Shown: positions 54,269-61,576, counted from the first letter of the stretch. The stretch: DNA of 64,000 nucleotides from CAXXOK01 sp963675365 (GCA_963675365.2 CAXXVA010000001.1:806001-870000), one strand, 5' to 3'. A program made the numbers and translations. The notes: generated by a model from the letters alone, not told the origin.

Positions 54269-54326
54269 GTTTTCGACTGCTCCTTTTTAACTGTCTGTAC
54301 ACACAGGGCGATCCGGGGATCGCCGC

Positions 54327-54380
54327 TTAAAAAAAGGTGGCCAACCGTGCGTTCAGCACCGAAGCCAACATCCATTGCAT
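54327..54380 (-). CDS. Possible 17-residue leader peptide
   Basis: A short frame (MQWMLASVLNARLATFF, possibly with one more Met) begins 8-9 nt after GGAGGA, inside the leader of the LRR gene. It is hydrophobic, ends TAA, and is followed by a GGCGATCC..GGATCGCC hairpin. It could be a leader peptide or chance. Confidence 0.35.
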   Translation of the reverse strand: MQWMLASVLNARLATFF

Positions 54381-54437
54381 CATTTGTTTGTTCCTCCGGC
54401 AATACGAATGTACCGATGTATGCGGAATGACCCTCAT

Positions 54438-54467
54438 ATTATAGCGTCTGCGATTGCGGCAAGTCAA
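54438..54467 (-). promoter_or_regulatory. LRR gene promoter
   Basis: On the minus strand TTGACT (54467-54462), an 18 nt spacer and TATAAT (54443-54438), giving a ~165 nt leader that holds the short frame. Confidence 0.7.
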
Positions 54468-54551
54468 GCCGAATCCCGCGTTTTGCGGCCGGCGCCGGCG
54501 CCGCGCCTGTGGACAAGATGTAAACAGTGATTGAACAAAGCCGTTTAGGGC

Positions 54552-54580
54552 TTGACGGACAGGTTGATACTTCGTATAGT
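54552..54580 (+). promoter_or_regulatory. DUF4405 gene promoter
   Basis: TTGACG (54552-54557), a 17 nt spacer and TATAGT (54575-54580), 50 bp before the ATG at 54631. Between it and the divergent LRR promoter lies a GC-rich GGCGCCGGCGCC stretch. Confidence 0.7.
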
Positions 54581-54630
54581 CTCTGTGAATCATTCGCAAT
54601 CCAATATCCACCGGAAAGGGCGTCCAACCG

Positions 54631-55488
54631 ATGAAGAAGTTTAACCGCGTCAAGCTGGCATTGGATATCGTGCTGCTAGTACTGCTCCTTTTAATGTATA
54701 AAAAGGACGTGCTGGGGCTTTCGTTCCATGAGATCGGCGGCATCGCATTGTGCGGGCTGTTTATCATCCACAAGCTGTTCAACATCAAGTGGATTCTGGC
54801 GATCTCCGGCAAGCTGTTTTCCAAAAACGTTTCCCGGCGGCTGAAGCTCAACTGGCTGATCGACTTTTTGCAGCTTGTCAGCTTCATCTATATCCTCGTC
54901 TCCGGCATCCTGATCAGCAAGGTGGTGTTTCCAAGCGGCGTGCGCGGCGCATCGCTGATCAAAACCGGGCACTACGCGGCGTCGGCGCTGGCGCTGCTGC
55001 TGGTCGGCGTGCATATCGGGCTGCACTACGGATGGCTGAACAAGCGCACACCCGTGCGCAGGCTGCCGCTGTGGTTTCGCCGCGCCGCGGCGGTTTTCAT
55101 GAGCGCTGTCATCCTCGGCTTCGGCGTGTACCAGATGACCGCGACCAGCTTTTTGCAATGGATGGGCAGCCTCGGCGCGGTGATCAACGTATCGCAGGCG
55201 CTGCCCGATGAAGGCCGGGGCGACGAACCGGCGCTTCTGCCCGACGGCGCGGACGAAACGCAGTTTGAGGAAGGGCACGGCTCGGGCCCGCGCAACGGCC
55301 AGGGCAAAGGCAACGGCAACGGTCAGGGCGCAACCGCCGATCTGGCCGTAAACACCGACTACCTGGGCCAGGTGCTGCTCGGATTTCTCAGCATTACGCT
55401 GTCGTTTTCTGTGGTTATCGCGTGGATCGACGGCCTGTATCTGTATCGAAAGCGCAAAAAGCTGCTGCAATGCGATTTGCCCGGATAA
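54631..55488 (+). CDS. DUF4405 (cytochrome b-like) membrane protein
   Basis: The 285-residue protein has about six membrane helices with His pairs in IHKLFNIKW, TGHYAASALALLLVGVHIGLH, typical of DUF4405 heme-binding four-helix membrane domains. A Gly/Asn-rich soluble loop (about 200-240) is followed by a last helix. It may carry electrons across the membrane, although heme binding is inferred. It is monocistronic with its own promoter and terminator. Confidence 0.8.
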   Translation: MKKFNRVKLALDIVLLVLLLLMYKKDVLGLSFHEIGGIALCGLFIIHKLFNIKWILAISGKLFSKNVSRRLKLNWLIDFLQLVSFIYILVSGILISKVVFPSGVRGASLIKTGHYAASALALLLVGVHIGLHYGWLNKRTPVRRLPLWFRRAAAVFMSAVILGFGVYQMTATSFLQWMGSLGAVINVSQALPDEGRGDEPALLPDGADETQFEEGHGSGPRNGQGKGNGNGQGATADLAVNTDYLGQVLLGFLSITLSFSVVIAWIDGLYLYRKRKKLLQCDLPG

Positions 55489-55503
55489 TAGCATGGAAAG
55501 AGA

Positions 55504-55538
55504 AAACGGCCGCGCTGTATACGCGGCCGTTTCGTTTT
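55504..55538 (+). terminator. Terminator between convergent DUF4405 and flavoprotein genes
   Basis: A perfect 11 bp stem AAACGGCCGCG / CGCGGCCGTTT with a 7 nt loop, followed by CGTTTTG. It is likely bidirectional. Confidence 0.85.
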
Positions 55539-55546
55539 GTTTTCGT

Positions 55547-56233
55547 TTATATGCTCTCAGTATGCTGATACGGGCGGGCGTAGAGATCGGCTTTTTTCTT
55601 CCCGTTTTTCCGCGCCTGGATTTTCCAGCCCATATTGCCCATGGTGTAGTAAATCCGTCTGCGCATCGGCGATTGGATGAGGATATTTTCCGCTTTCTCG
55701 CGGGTTCCGCCCGCCAGGTCCGCCCGGATACGCCGGACGGCGGCGCGGTACTCCTCCAGTTTTTTGCGTACCTGCGGCGCGGGATAGCCGTACATTCCGC
55801 CTCCGCCGATCATGATTCCGAAGCGGAAGCGGTCGCCCAGGGCGGCAGCAAAGCGGCCGATGACGCGCACGGCCTCTTCGTTGATGTGCGGCTCGGGAAA
55901 GCCGCAGTTGACCACGGTATAGACGGGAACGTCTTTTTTCGCCTCGGGGTGGGCGTCGGCATAGGCCTTGTACATCTGCAAAAAACGCATCAGGATGCCC
56001 GGCAGGCAGAAGATATACAGAGGGAATATGATCAGCAGCGCGTCGGCCGCCGCGATCTCGGCGAAGGCCTGCTCCGTATGCTCTCTGGAAAGCATTCTGC
56101 GCACGCTGATCACGCGTGGCTGACTTCCCTCCTCCTGAAACACTTCGGCGGCGGTTTTGGAAAGCAGGTCCGAAGCCGCCTTGCCAGGTGTTCTGGGGCT
56201 GCCGCTTAAGATGACGATCTGTTTTTGACTCAT
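55547..56233 (-). CDS. Flavodoxin-fold NAD(P)H-dependent oxidoreductase 1
   Basis: The 228-residue protein has the FMN phosphate loop LSGSPRTPGKAASD (9-22), FPLYIFCLPGILMRFL and GGGGMYGYPAP, a flavodoxin-like reductase. The basic C-terminus KNGKKKADLYARP is unusual. It overlaps the next flavoprotein gene by 4 nt; both are under the TetR promoter and may reduce a quinone or toxic electrophile. Confidence 0.85.
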   Translation of the reverse strand: MSQKQIVILSGSPRTPGKAASDLLSKTAAEVFQEEGSQPRVISVRRMLSREHTEQAFAEIAAADALLIIFPLYIFCLPGILMRFLQMYKAYADAHPEAKKDVPVYTVVNCGFPEPHINEEAVRVIGRFAAALGDRFRFGIMIGGGGMYGYPAPQVRKKLEEYRAAVRRIRADLAGGTREKAENILIQSPMRRRIYYTMGNMGWKIQARKNGKKKADLYARPYQHTESI

Positions 56234-56790
56234 ATGCGCGCACCCGCTTTCGTCAGGGGCAGCGCCTGAAGCGCCTGCTCCATCTTTGTTTCGTCGTCCT
56301 CGTAAAACAGCACAATGCCGTTTTCGCGGTGCTTGGTGGTGATTTTTTCAAACAAATCCCTGTCCTCCGCCGTCAGCCCCTCGCCATACCCGATCATAAT
56401 GAAGCGCGGGTTTTTTTCATAGCGCGCTGGGTGGATGGTATCGCCGTTCTTGCGAACATCGAAAAACGGCAGGATGTTGGGAATCCAGCGGTCGAGCGCG
56501 TTTTTCATATTGGCGGAGTACTGGCCGAACACGACGGGGACCAGGTAGACCGCCACGTCGCTTTGCATGGTGCCGCGGTTGATATCGGTCATGGAATCCC
56601 TGATCACGCACTCGCCGGGGGTTTTGATCCAGCAGCCGAAGCAGCCCATGCAGTAGTCAAGCTCCATCGGCTCAAGCCGTTTCTCGGTGATCGCAAATCC
56701 CTTTGCCTCCAGCACGCGCTTCACCAGCGCATCGAGGGCTTCCAACTGATCGGTCGCGTATTCGCCGTCCGACAGGATATAGGCTTTCAT
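56230..56790 (-). CDS. Flavodoxin-fold NAD(P)H-dependent oxidoreductase 2
   Basis: The 186-residue protein has CMGCFGCWIKTPGECVIRDSM, which is the iron-sulfur-flavoprotein-like Cys motif (Cys47, Cys50, Cys53), and SANMKNALDRW. Such flavodoxin-fold proteins reduce quinones or nitro compounds. The first residues diverge from the usual FMN loop. It is transcribed first, divergent from the TetR gene. Confidence 0.85.
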   Translation of the reverse strand: MKAYILSDGEYATDQLEALDALVKRVLEAKGFAITEKRLEPMELDYCMGCFGCWIKTPGECVIRDSMTDINRGTMQSDVAVYLVPVVFGQYSANMKNALDRWIPNILPFFDVRKNGDTIHPARYEKNPRFIMIGYGEGLTAEDRDLFEKITTKHRENGIVLFYEDDETKMEQALQALPLTKAGARI

Positions 56791-56804
56791 AGCGTCCCTC
56801 CCTT

Positions 56805-56869
56805 ATGTTAACGTCGTAAACATAGTGTAAGCCGTAATGTTTGCGTTGTCAACATATTTGGGATATACT
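56805..56869. promoter_or_regulatory. Divergent promoters with two 19 bp TetR-type operators
   Basis: Operators ATGTTAACGTCGTAAACAT (56805-56823) and ATGTTTGCGTTGTCAACAT (56837-56855) share ATGTT-N2-CGT-N-GT-N-AACAT and lie 32 bp apart. The leftward promoter is TTGACA (56852-56847), 17 nt, TACACT (56829-56824); the rightward is TTGCGT (56841-56846), 17 nt, TATACT (56864-56869). Operator 2 covers both -35 boxes and operator 1 the leftward start. A TetR dimer should repress both. Confidence 0.8.
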
Positions 56870-56906
56870 TAACCAAACTCTAATATTTGCTATCGGAGAT
56901 GAGAGC

Positions 56907-57524
56907 GTGCCGACGCAGAGCTACCACCACGGAGACCTGAAAACCCAATTGATCCGCGAGGGTCTGAAGCTTTTAGACGCAGAGGGCTATCAGGGCTTTA
57001 CGCTGCGCAAGGTCGCCCGGATGTGCGGCGTCAGCCAGACCGCGCCCTACCGCCATTTCAAAAACAAGGACGATCTGATCGGCGCGATCACCAACCACGC
57101 GCTGGACGCGTTCGGCTCCAGGCTGCGAGCCGCCGTGGAAACACATCCCGAAGACCCGATGGCGCAGCTGACGGAAATGGGCGTCGCCTACGTGCGCTTT
57201 TTTGCCGAAAATCCCGAGTATCTGCGGCTGTTGTTTTTATCGGACATCAACCTGCGCATGCGCTTTACCAAGGATGAATCCTGCCATGAGCACACGCAAT
57301 CCTTCAGCGTTCTCTATGATACCATTGTCGGGCTGAAGGAGGCCTATCCGTCGATTTCCATGACGCAGGACGAGCTGGTTCTCTACAGCTGGGGCATGGT
57401 GCACGGCATCTCCACGCTAATCGCAGCCGGCGAGCTTCCGGATACGGAAGAAACGCTACAAAACGCGGAGAACGTGATTCGGGGCATCTTCCGCATGAAC
57501 CAGGCATTCCTGCGCGGACAATAA
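56907..57524 (+). CDS. TetR/AcrR family transcriptional regulator
   Basis: The 205-residue protein starts at the GTG at 56907 after GGAG (PTQSYHHGDLKTQLI) and has the TetR helix-turn-helix GFTLRKVARMCGVSQTAPYRHFKNKDDL (split: residues about 32-60). The C-terminal half has the WHG-domain type common in TetR regulators. It should bind the two operators upstream and control itself and the two flavoproteins. The radical SAM gene starts 9 nt after its stop. Confidence 0.9.
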   Translation: MPTQSYHHGDLKTQLIREGLKLLDAEGYQGFTLRKVARMCGVSQTAPYRHFKNKDDLIGAITNHALDAFGSRLRAAVETHPEDPMAQLTEMGVAYVRFFAENPEYLRLLFLSDINLRMRFTKDESCHEHTQSFSVLYDTIVGLKEAYPSISMTQDELVLYSWGMVHGISTLIAAGELPDTEETLQNAENVIRGIFRMNQAFLRGQ

Positions 57525-57533
57525 GGGCAGACC

Positions 57534-58412
57534 ATGCATTACGCCGATTACAAAACCGTACTCCTGGCAAACAACACCATGAACCTGTACCGGGGCTGCA
57601 CGCACGGCTGCATTTACTGCGACAGCCGCAGCGTGTGCTACCAGATCAACCACCCCTTTGAGGATATCGAGGTCAAGCGTGACGCCGACAGGATTCTGGA
57701 CGATCAGCTGCGCCGCCGCCGTAAAAAGGCGATGATCAGCACCGGCAGCATGTGCGACCCGTATATTCCGCTGGAAAGCGAGCTCAAGCTCACCCGGCGC
57801 GCGCTGGAGGTGATCGCCCTGCACGGCTTCGGGCTGACGATCTTAACCAAGTCCGACCGCATCCTGCGGGATATGGACTTGTTTGAAGACATTAACCGCA
57901 AACAGAAGTGCGTGGTGCAGGTGACCCTGACCACCTGCGACGAGGCGCTGTGCAAGCTGCTCGAGCCCAACGTGTCCGGCACCGCCGCGCGGGTGGAAGT
58001 GCTCAAAGAGTGCAAACGCCGCGGCATCCCAACCGTCGTGTGGATGTCGCCCATTCTGCCGTTCATCAATGACAACGAGGAAAACATCCGCGGGCTTCTC
58101 TCCTATTGCATAGACGCGGGCGTGCGCGGCATTGTGAACTTCGGCTTCGGCGTCACCATGCGCGAGGGCGACCGCGAGTACTTCTACGCCCAGCTGGACA
58201 AGCACTTCCTCGGCATGAAGCAGCGCTACATCGACGCCTTCGGCCTCTCCTACGAATGCCACAGCCCCAACAACGACGCGCTCATGACGATTTTCCGCAA
58301 AACCTGCCAGGCCCACGGCATCCTCTCCGATCCCCATGCGGTGTTCCGCTACTTGGGCGAGTTGCCGCCAGAACCGCCGCAACTGTCCATGTTTGATTTA
58401 TTAGACCAATGA
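57534..58412 (+). CDS. SplB-like radical SAM protein
   Basis: The 292-residue protein has RGCTHGCIYCDSR with the CxxxCxxC iron-sulfur triad (about residues 22-29), ISTGSMCDPYIPLE and LTKSDRILRD, as in SplB-like radical SAM proteins (Rv2578c family). It is not a spore photolyase proper, as the C-terminal Cys region differs. The substrate is unknown. It is downstream of tetR in one operon and ends at a terminator. Confidence 0.85.
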   Translation: MHYADYKTVLLANNTMNLYRGCTHGCIYCDSRSVCYQINHPFEDIEVKRDADRILDDQLRRRRKKAMISTGSMCDPYIPLESELKLTRRALEVIALHGFGLTILTKSDRILRDMDLFEDINRKQKCVVQVTLTTCDEALCKLLEPNVSGTAARVEVLKECKRRGIPTVVWMSPILPFINDNEENIRGLLSYCIDAGVRGIVNFGFGVTMREGDREYFYAQLDKHFLGMKQRYIDAFGLSYECHSPNNDALMTIFRKTCQAHGILSDPHAVFRYLGELPPEPPQLSMFDLLDQ

Positions 58413-58438
58413 TGTGGCTATCCCCACCTCGCCTCATG

Positions 58439-58470
58439 ATAAAAGCCGCGCTCAATAACGCGGCTTTTAT
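58439..58470 (+). terminator. Terminator after the radical SAM gene
   Basis: AAAAGCCGCG (58441-58450) pairs with CGCGGCTTTT (58459-58468), loop 8 nt. It is flanked by A and T runs and is probably bidirectional. Confidence 0.88.
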
Positions 58471-58489
58471 CTGGCGAATATAGTTGGAT

Positions 58490-58614
58490 AGCCTGCTCAG
58501 TATGCCCCAGATACGCGAAAGCGAAAGCGGCAGGAGGCTGAACTTACTCGTTGCGTAAGTGATGCCGACTGCCGCTTGATGCCGACAAAGTAGATGGAGT
58601 ATTTTCAGCAGATT
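58490..58614 (+). repeat. Family B structured repeat, copy B7 (tandem with B8)
   Basis: The outer stem is degraded (AGCCTGCT with AGCAGATT; inner TGGAGTATT with AGTATGCCCCA), but the second helix is a perfect 9 bp (AAGCGGCAG at 58525-58533 with CTGCCGCTT at 58569-58577), again of new sequence. It and B8 are each preceded by ATAGTTGGATRG. Confidence 0.82.
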
Positions 58615-58627
58615 ACATAGTTGGATG

Positions 58628-58748
58628 GCCGGTTCAGAAGGTGTGAGATGCTAGGCGACAAGGAGGGGGTGAGCTGAGCTTACTCATTGCGTAAGTGATG
58701 CGAAGCCCCGACGCAGTCAACACCGCAGATCGCGCCTTATGGGCCGGC
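58628..58748 (+). repeat. Family B structured repeat, copy B8
   Basis: Outer stem GCCGG-TTC..AAGGTGTGA pairs with TCGCGCCTT..GGGCCGGC with four U-G pairs and one mismatch. It carries GAGATGCTAGGCGACAAG, CTTAC..GTAAG and CAACACCGCAGATC. It ends 14 bp before the AraC gene stop codon. Confidence 0.85.
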
Positions 58749-58761
58749 TGCAAGGCTGGAC

Positions 58762-59604
58762 TTATTTCATCTTCACCGGCAGCCAGATACCCCATCGCTT
58801 ATCCGCCCAGTCTGTTTGCTCACACGGATACACCTCGATGTTCATACCGCTGGCGGGCTCGTACTGGGTGCTGGTGGGCAGCCACTGGGTGTAGATCTGG
58901 CGGTTGAGGGCCTGGATATCCTTGCCTTCCGTGCCTTCGGTGTGGAACATCGCCCAGGTGTGTGCGGGAATAGAGCGCTTGACCATGCCGTCGGCCACAG
59001 GCGCGTCCGGTTCGCAGAAATCGCCGATCAGGTAGGGGAAGTCGGTCTTGCTGTCGTCTTCCAGACACACGCCCAGCAGCGGGTTGACCTTCTTCTGCAA
59101 GCCCTTTTGAAAGAACTCCTCCCAGAACTTTGGGATCTCGGTGGTCGGGTTGTCCATGGAAAACCTTCGCTCGAAACCGATCACGGTCAGCGGGCCTTTT
59201 TTCTCGATTTGATAGTCCATTGTGTTTCCTCCCTTAAGCGTAACACTGATTTGCAGAGGGTTCATGAACACGAGCTTTGCGTCCGGCCGCCGGGCTGCCG
59301 ACGGCGGGATGCCGTGGAAGCGGGTGAACGCCTTTTGGAAGCTTTCGGGGGTTTCGTAGCCGTAACGCAGCGCAACGTCGATCACTTTGGCGCCCTGAGC
59401 GCGCAGTTCCTGCCCCGCCTGCGACATGCGGCGGCTGCGTATATACTCCGACAGCGCCATGTCCGTAAGCCCCGAAAAGATGCGCTGCAGGTAGAACGGC
59501 GAGTACGCGGCATACTTCGCGGCGCTTTCCAAACTCAGCTCCGCGTCCGTCAGGTGCTCTTCGATGTAGCTGAGCAGCCGCTTCATCCCCTCGATCCAGT
59601 CCAT
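58762..59604 (-). CDS. AraC family regulator with GyrI-like effector domain
   Basis: The 280-residue protein has an N-terminal AraC DNA-binding domain (about 3-105; two helix-turn-helices, with YGYETPESFQKAFTRFHGIPP) and a GyrI-like small-molecule domain (115-280; MDYQIEKKGPLTVIGFERRF). This order is that of Rob/TipA-like sensors of amphipathic compounds. I chose the ATG at 59604, close after GGAGGG, over ATGs at 59616 and 59631. Confidence 0.9.
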   Translation of the reverse strand: MDWIEGMKRLLSYIEEHLTDAELSLESAAKYAAYSPFYLQRIFSGLTDMALSEYIRSRRMSQAGQELRAQGAKVIDVALRYGYETPESFQKAFTRFHGIPPSAARRPDAKLVFMNPLQISVTLKGGNTMDYQIEKKGPLTVIGFERRFSMDNPTTEIPKFWEEFFQKGLQKKVNPLLGVCLEDDSKTDFPYLIGDFCEPDAPVADGMVKRSIPAHTWAMFHTEGTEGKDIQALNRQIYTQWLPTSTQYEPASGMNIEVYPCEQTDWADKRWGIWLPVKMK

Positions 59605-59687
59605 AGTCCCTCCATGCATTAAGCCTAGCACGGTTTACGGAAAGAAACCTGTGAACCTGTGCGCTGATTTGTCCGGTGTTTGCCATC

Positions 59688-59716
59688 ATTGTAGCCGCGA
59701 TAGCCAGAAATCGCAA
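59688..59716 (-). promoter_or_regulatory. AraC gene promoter
   Basis: On the minus strand TTGCGA (59716-59711), a 17 nt spacer and TACAAT (59693-59688), about 80 nt before the start codon. Confidence 0.65.
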
Positions 59717-59723
59717 GAATTTG

Positions 59724-59753
59724 TTGACACAGCTTGCTTTCCCGTGGTATACT
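59724..59753 (+). promoter_or_regulatory. infC-rpmI-rplT promoter
   Basis: TTGACA (59724-59729), an 18 nt spacer and TATACT (59748-59753). The leader from about 59760 to 59941 is ~180 nt. Confidence 0.8.
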
Positions 59754-59844
59754 CCACTCCGTAAGCAGAAGCTGCCCGCTTCTCACCGCGTGAAGATTGA
59801 TTTGCGCAGGTCACGGCACATAAGTCCGTGGCGGTTGTATTGTT

Positions 59845-59871
59845 GGCGGGTGCTTCGGCGCCGGCTTTTTT
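59845..59871 (+). terminator. Attenuator in the infC leader
   Basis: GCGGGTGC (59846-59853) and GCGCCGGC (59858-59865) pair around a UUCG loop with one G-G mismatch, followed by TTTTTTC. It stands 70 nt before infC. In Bacillus the infC leader ends transcription early when L20 is plentiful; the same control fits here. Confidence 0.75.
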
Positions 59872-59941
59872 CTTTGTAAAATCGCGGGCGCGACCCGATA
59901 GAAGCCCCGGTTTTTATCGTAACTATTTGGAGGTGTTAGGT

Positions 59942-60589
59942 ATCAACAACGAGCCGATGATCAACGAGGAAATCAGAGATCGTGAGGTACGGCTGATCGA
60001 CAGCGACGGAACGCAGCTGGGCGTTATGCCCACGCAGGCCGCCATGCAAAAAGCGGAGGAAAAGGGGTTGGATCTTGTCAAGATCGTGCCCAACGCCCGC
60101 CCGCCGGTCTGCAAGCTGATGAACTACGATAAGCACCGCTACGAGCAGGCAAAACGCATGCGCGAACAGCGCAAGAACCAGCGCATCGTCGAGCTCAAGG
60201 AAGTGCAGTTGTCGGCGACCATCGAGGAAAACGACATTCAGACCCGGTACAAGAATGCCGTGAAATTCCTGGAGGCGGGCGATAAGCTGAAAGTGTCCAT
60301 CCGCTTCCGCGGCCGCCAGATCGCCCACGCCAACATCGGCATGCAGATCATGCTGGATTTCGCCAAAAGGCTTGAGGAGTACGGCACCATCGAACGCCGC
60401 CCGAAGCTGGAAGGCCGGTTCATGATTATGATCATCGCACCCAAGGCGGAGAAGAAGAGCTTTGCCGAGCGCGAGCAGGAGCGCAAGGAGCGCGAAGCTG
60501 AAGAAGCGCAGGAAGCCCAGGAGCAGAAGGCAAAGCAGCAAGCCGCCCCCAAGAAGAAGGTCAAACGCGAAAGCGAAAACATGATCTGA
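59942..60589 (+). CDS. infC: Translation initiation factor IF-3, ATC start
   Basis: The protein of 215 residues begins NNEPMINEEIRDREVRLID and has both IF-3 domains, joined by a helix, plus a Lys/Glu-rich tail (about 180-215). The likely start is the ATC at 59942, 7 nt after GGAGGT; the first ATG (59957) is too far away, and longer frames enter the attenuator. A rare start fits IF-3, which screens start codons and represses its own translation in other bacteria. Repeat A2 begins 5 nt after its stop. Confidence 0.93.
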   Translation: MNNEPMINEEIRDREVRLIDSDGTQLGVMPTQAAMQKAEEKGLDLVKIVPNARPPVCKLMNYDKHRYEQAKRMREQRKNQRIVELKEVQLSATIEENDIQTRYKNAVKFLEAGDKLKVSIRFRGRQIAHANIGMQIMLDFAKRLEEYGTIERRPKLEGRFMIMIIAPKAEKKSFAEREQERKEREAEEAQEAQEQKAKQQAAPKKKVKRESENMI

Positions 60590-60594
60590 TAGAT

Positions 60595-60757
60595 GGGCAA
60601 ACGATGAACAAATCCCTCGCACGCTGCCGGGCGCATTTCCACCAGTTTGCGTCCGCGGGGTTCTCGCGGTAGCGCTGCTACAGCATCAAACCCCGCAAAC
60701 ACAGCCTGAAGAAAATCCGCCGCGGCATCGCACAAGTTCTTTCTTCATCGTTTCCCC
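60595..60757 (-). repeat. Family A palindromic repeat, copy A2
   Basis: A 163 bp near-palindrome with terminal repeats GGGCAAACGATGAA and TTCATCGTTTCCCC, inverted relative to A1 and A3. Differences between its arms are mostly C-A on the + strand but G-U on the minus strand. It begins 5 nt after the infC stop and separates infC from rpmI. Confidence 0.8.
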
Positions 60758-60805
60758 AAGGAGTAAAGCACCATTCTTGTTTTCAAGAAACCGCGTACTC
60801 CAAAC

Positions 60806-60831
60806 GAAAGCCGCCTGCGCGGCGGGCTTTC
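60806..60831 (+). promoter_or_regulatory. Hairpin upstream of rpmI
   Basis: GAAAGCC-GCC and GGC-GGGCTTTC pair around TGCGC, with CTTCG following. It could be part of a ribosomal-protein leader or a weak terminator between infC and rpmI. Confidence 0.4.
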
Positions 60832-60882
60832 CTTCGTGCCCGGGGTTGGGCGCGAAACCGCATTGAGAGGAGGACGACCAAC

Positions 60883-61083
60883 ATGCCTAAAATGAAAACG
60901 CATCGCGGCGCTGCCAAGCGCTTCTCCCTGACCAAGACCGGCAAAGTGAAGCATAAGCAGATGAACGCCAACCATCAGGTGCACCTCAAGACCACCAAGC
61001 GCACCCGTCACCTGCGCGCGGACGGCGTGATCGACAACACGGCCGAGGCCCGCACCATCCGCAAACTAATCCCCTACAAATAA
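60883..61083 (+). CDS. rpmI: 50S ribosomal protein L35
   Basis: The 66-residue basic protein begins MPKMKTHRGAAKRFSLTKTGK and ends KLIPYK, a normal L35. GAGAGGAGG lies before the ATG. It is followed 32 nt later by rplT, the standard order. Confidence 0.97.
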   Translation: MPKMKTHRGAAKRFSLTKTGKVKHKQMNANHQVHLKTTKRTRHLRADGVIDNTAEARTIRKLIPYK

Positions 61084-61115
61084 TCACTTTGTAAGCTTGC
61101 AAGGAGGAACCTACC

Positions 61116-61460
61116 ATGGCACGCATAAAGAGAGCGCTCAACGCGCATAAAAAGCGCCGCAAGGTGCTGAAACTCGCCAAGGGCTATTTCGGCGCAAAGT
61201 CCCGCCAGTACCGCGCGGCTACCGAGCAGGTCGCCCGCAGCCTGCGCTACGCCTACATCGGCCGTAAAATGCGCAAGCGCGACTTCCGCCGCCTGTGGAT
61301 CACCCGCATCAACGCCGCGGCGCGCATGAACAACACCACCTATTCCCAGCTCATGCACGGCCTGAAGGAGAAGGAAATCTTCATCAACCGCAAAATGCTG
61401 GCCGATATCGCCGTCAACGATCCGGACGCCTTCGCCACCCTTGTGAAACGGGCGCAGTAA
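61116..61460 (+). CDS. rplT: 50S ribosomal protein L20
   Basis: The 114-residue protein begins MARIKRALNAHKKRRKVLKLAKGYFGAKS and matches L20 in length; early L20 assembly needs this basic N-terminal extension. In Bacillus L20 represses infC-rpmI-rplT at the leader. AAGGAGG precedes the ATG. Confidence 0.97.
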   Translation: MARIKRALNAHKKRRKVLKLAKGYFGAKSRQYRAATEQVARSLRYAYIGRKMRKRDFRRLWITRINAAARMNNTTYSQLMHGLKEKEIFINRKMLADIAVNDPDAFATLVKRAQ

Positions 61461-61480
61461 CTTGACGCAGGATACCGCAT

Positions 61481-61510
61481 AAAAGACCGCCGGTGTGGCG
61501 ATCTTTTTTT
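61481..61510 (+). terminator. Terminator after rplT
   Basis: AAAGACCGCC pairs with GGCGATCTTT around GGTGT with one mismatch, followed by a run of seven T. Confidence 0.85.
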
Positions 61511-61576
61511 ATGTCGCTCAAGCATAACGTAAGAACAATATGATCTTTTGTATCTGCCAGAGCATAGAATCCAATA

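Noticed and set aside
2739..58748. Family B as plain intrinsic terminators of the leftward genes
   Set aside because: On the minus strand the outer stems gain A-C mismatches and no T run follows; real terminators with T runs are found separately, as at 46627-46656.
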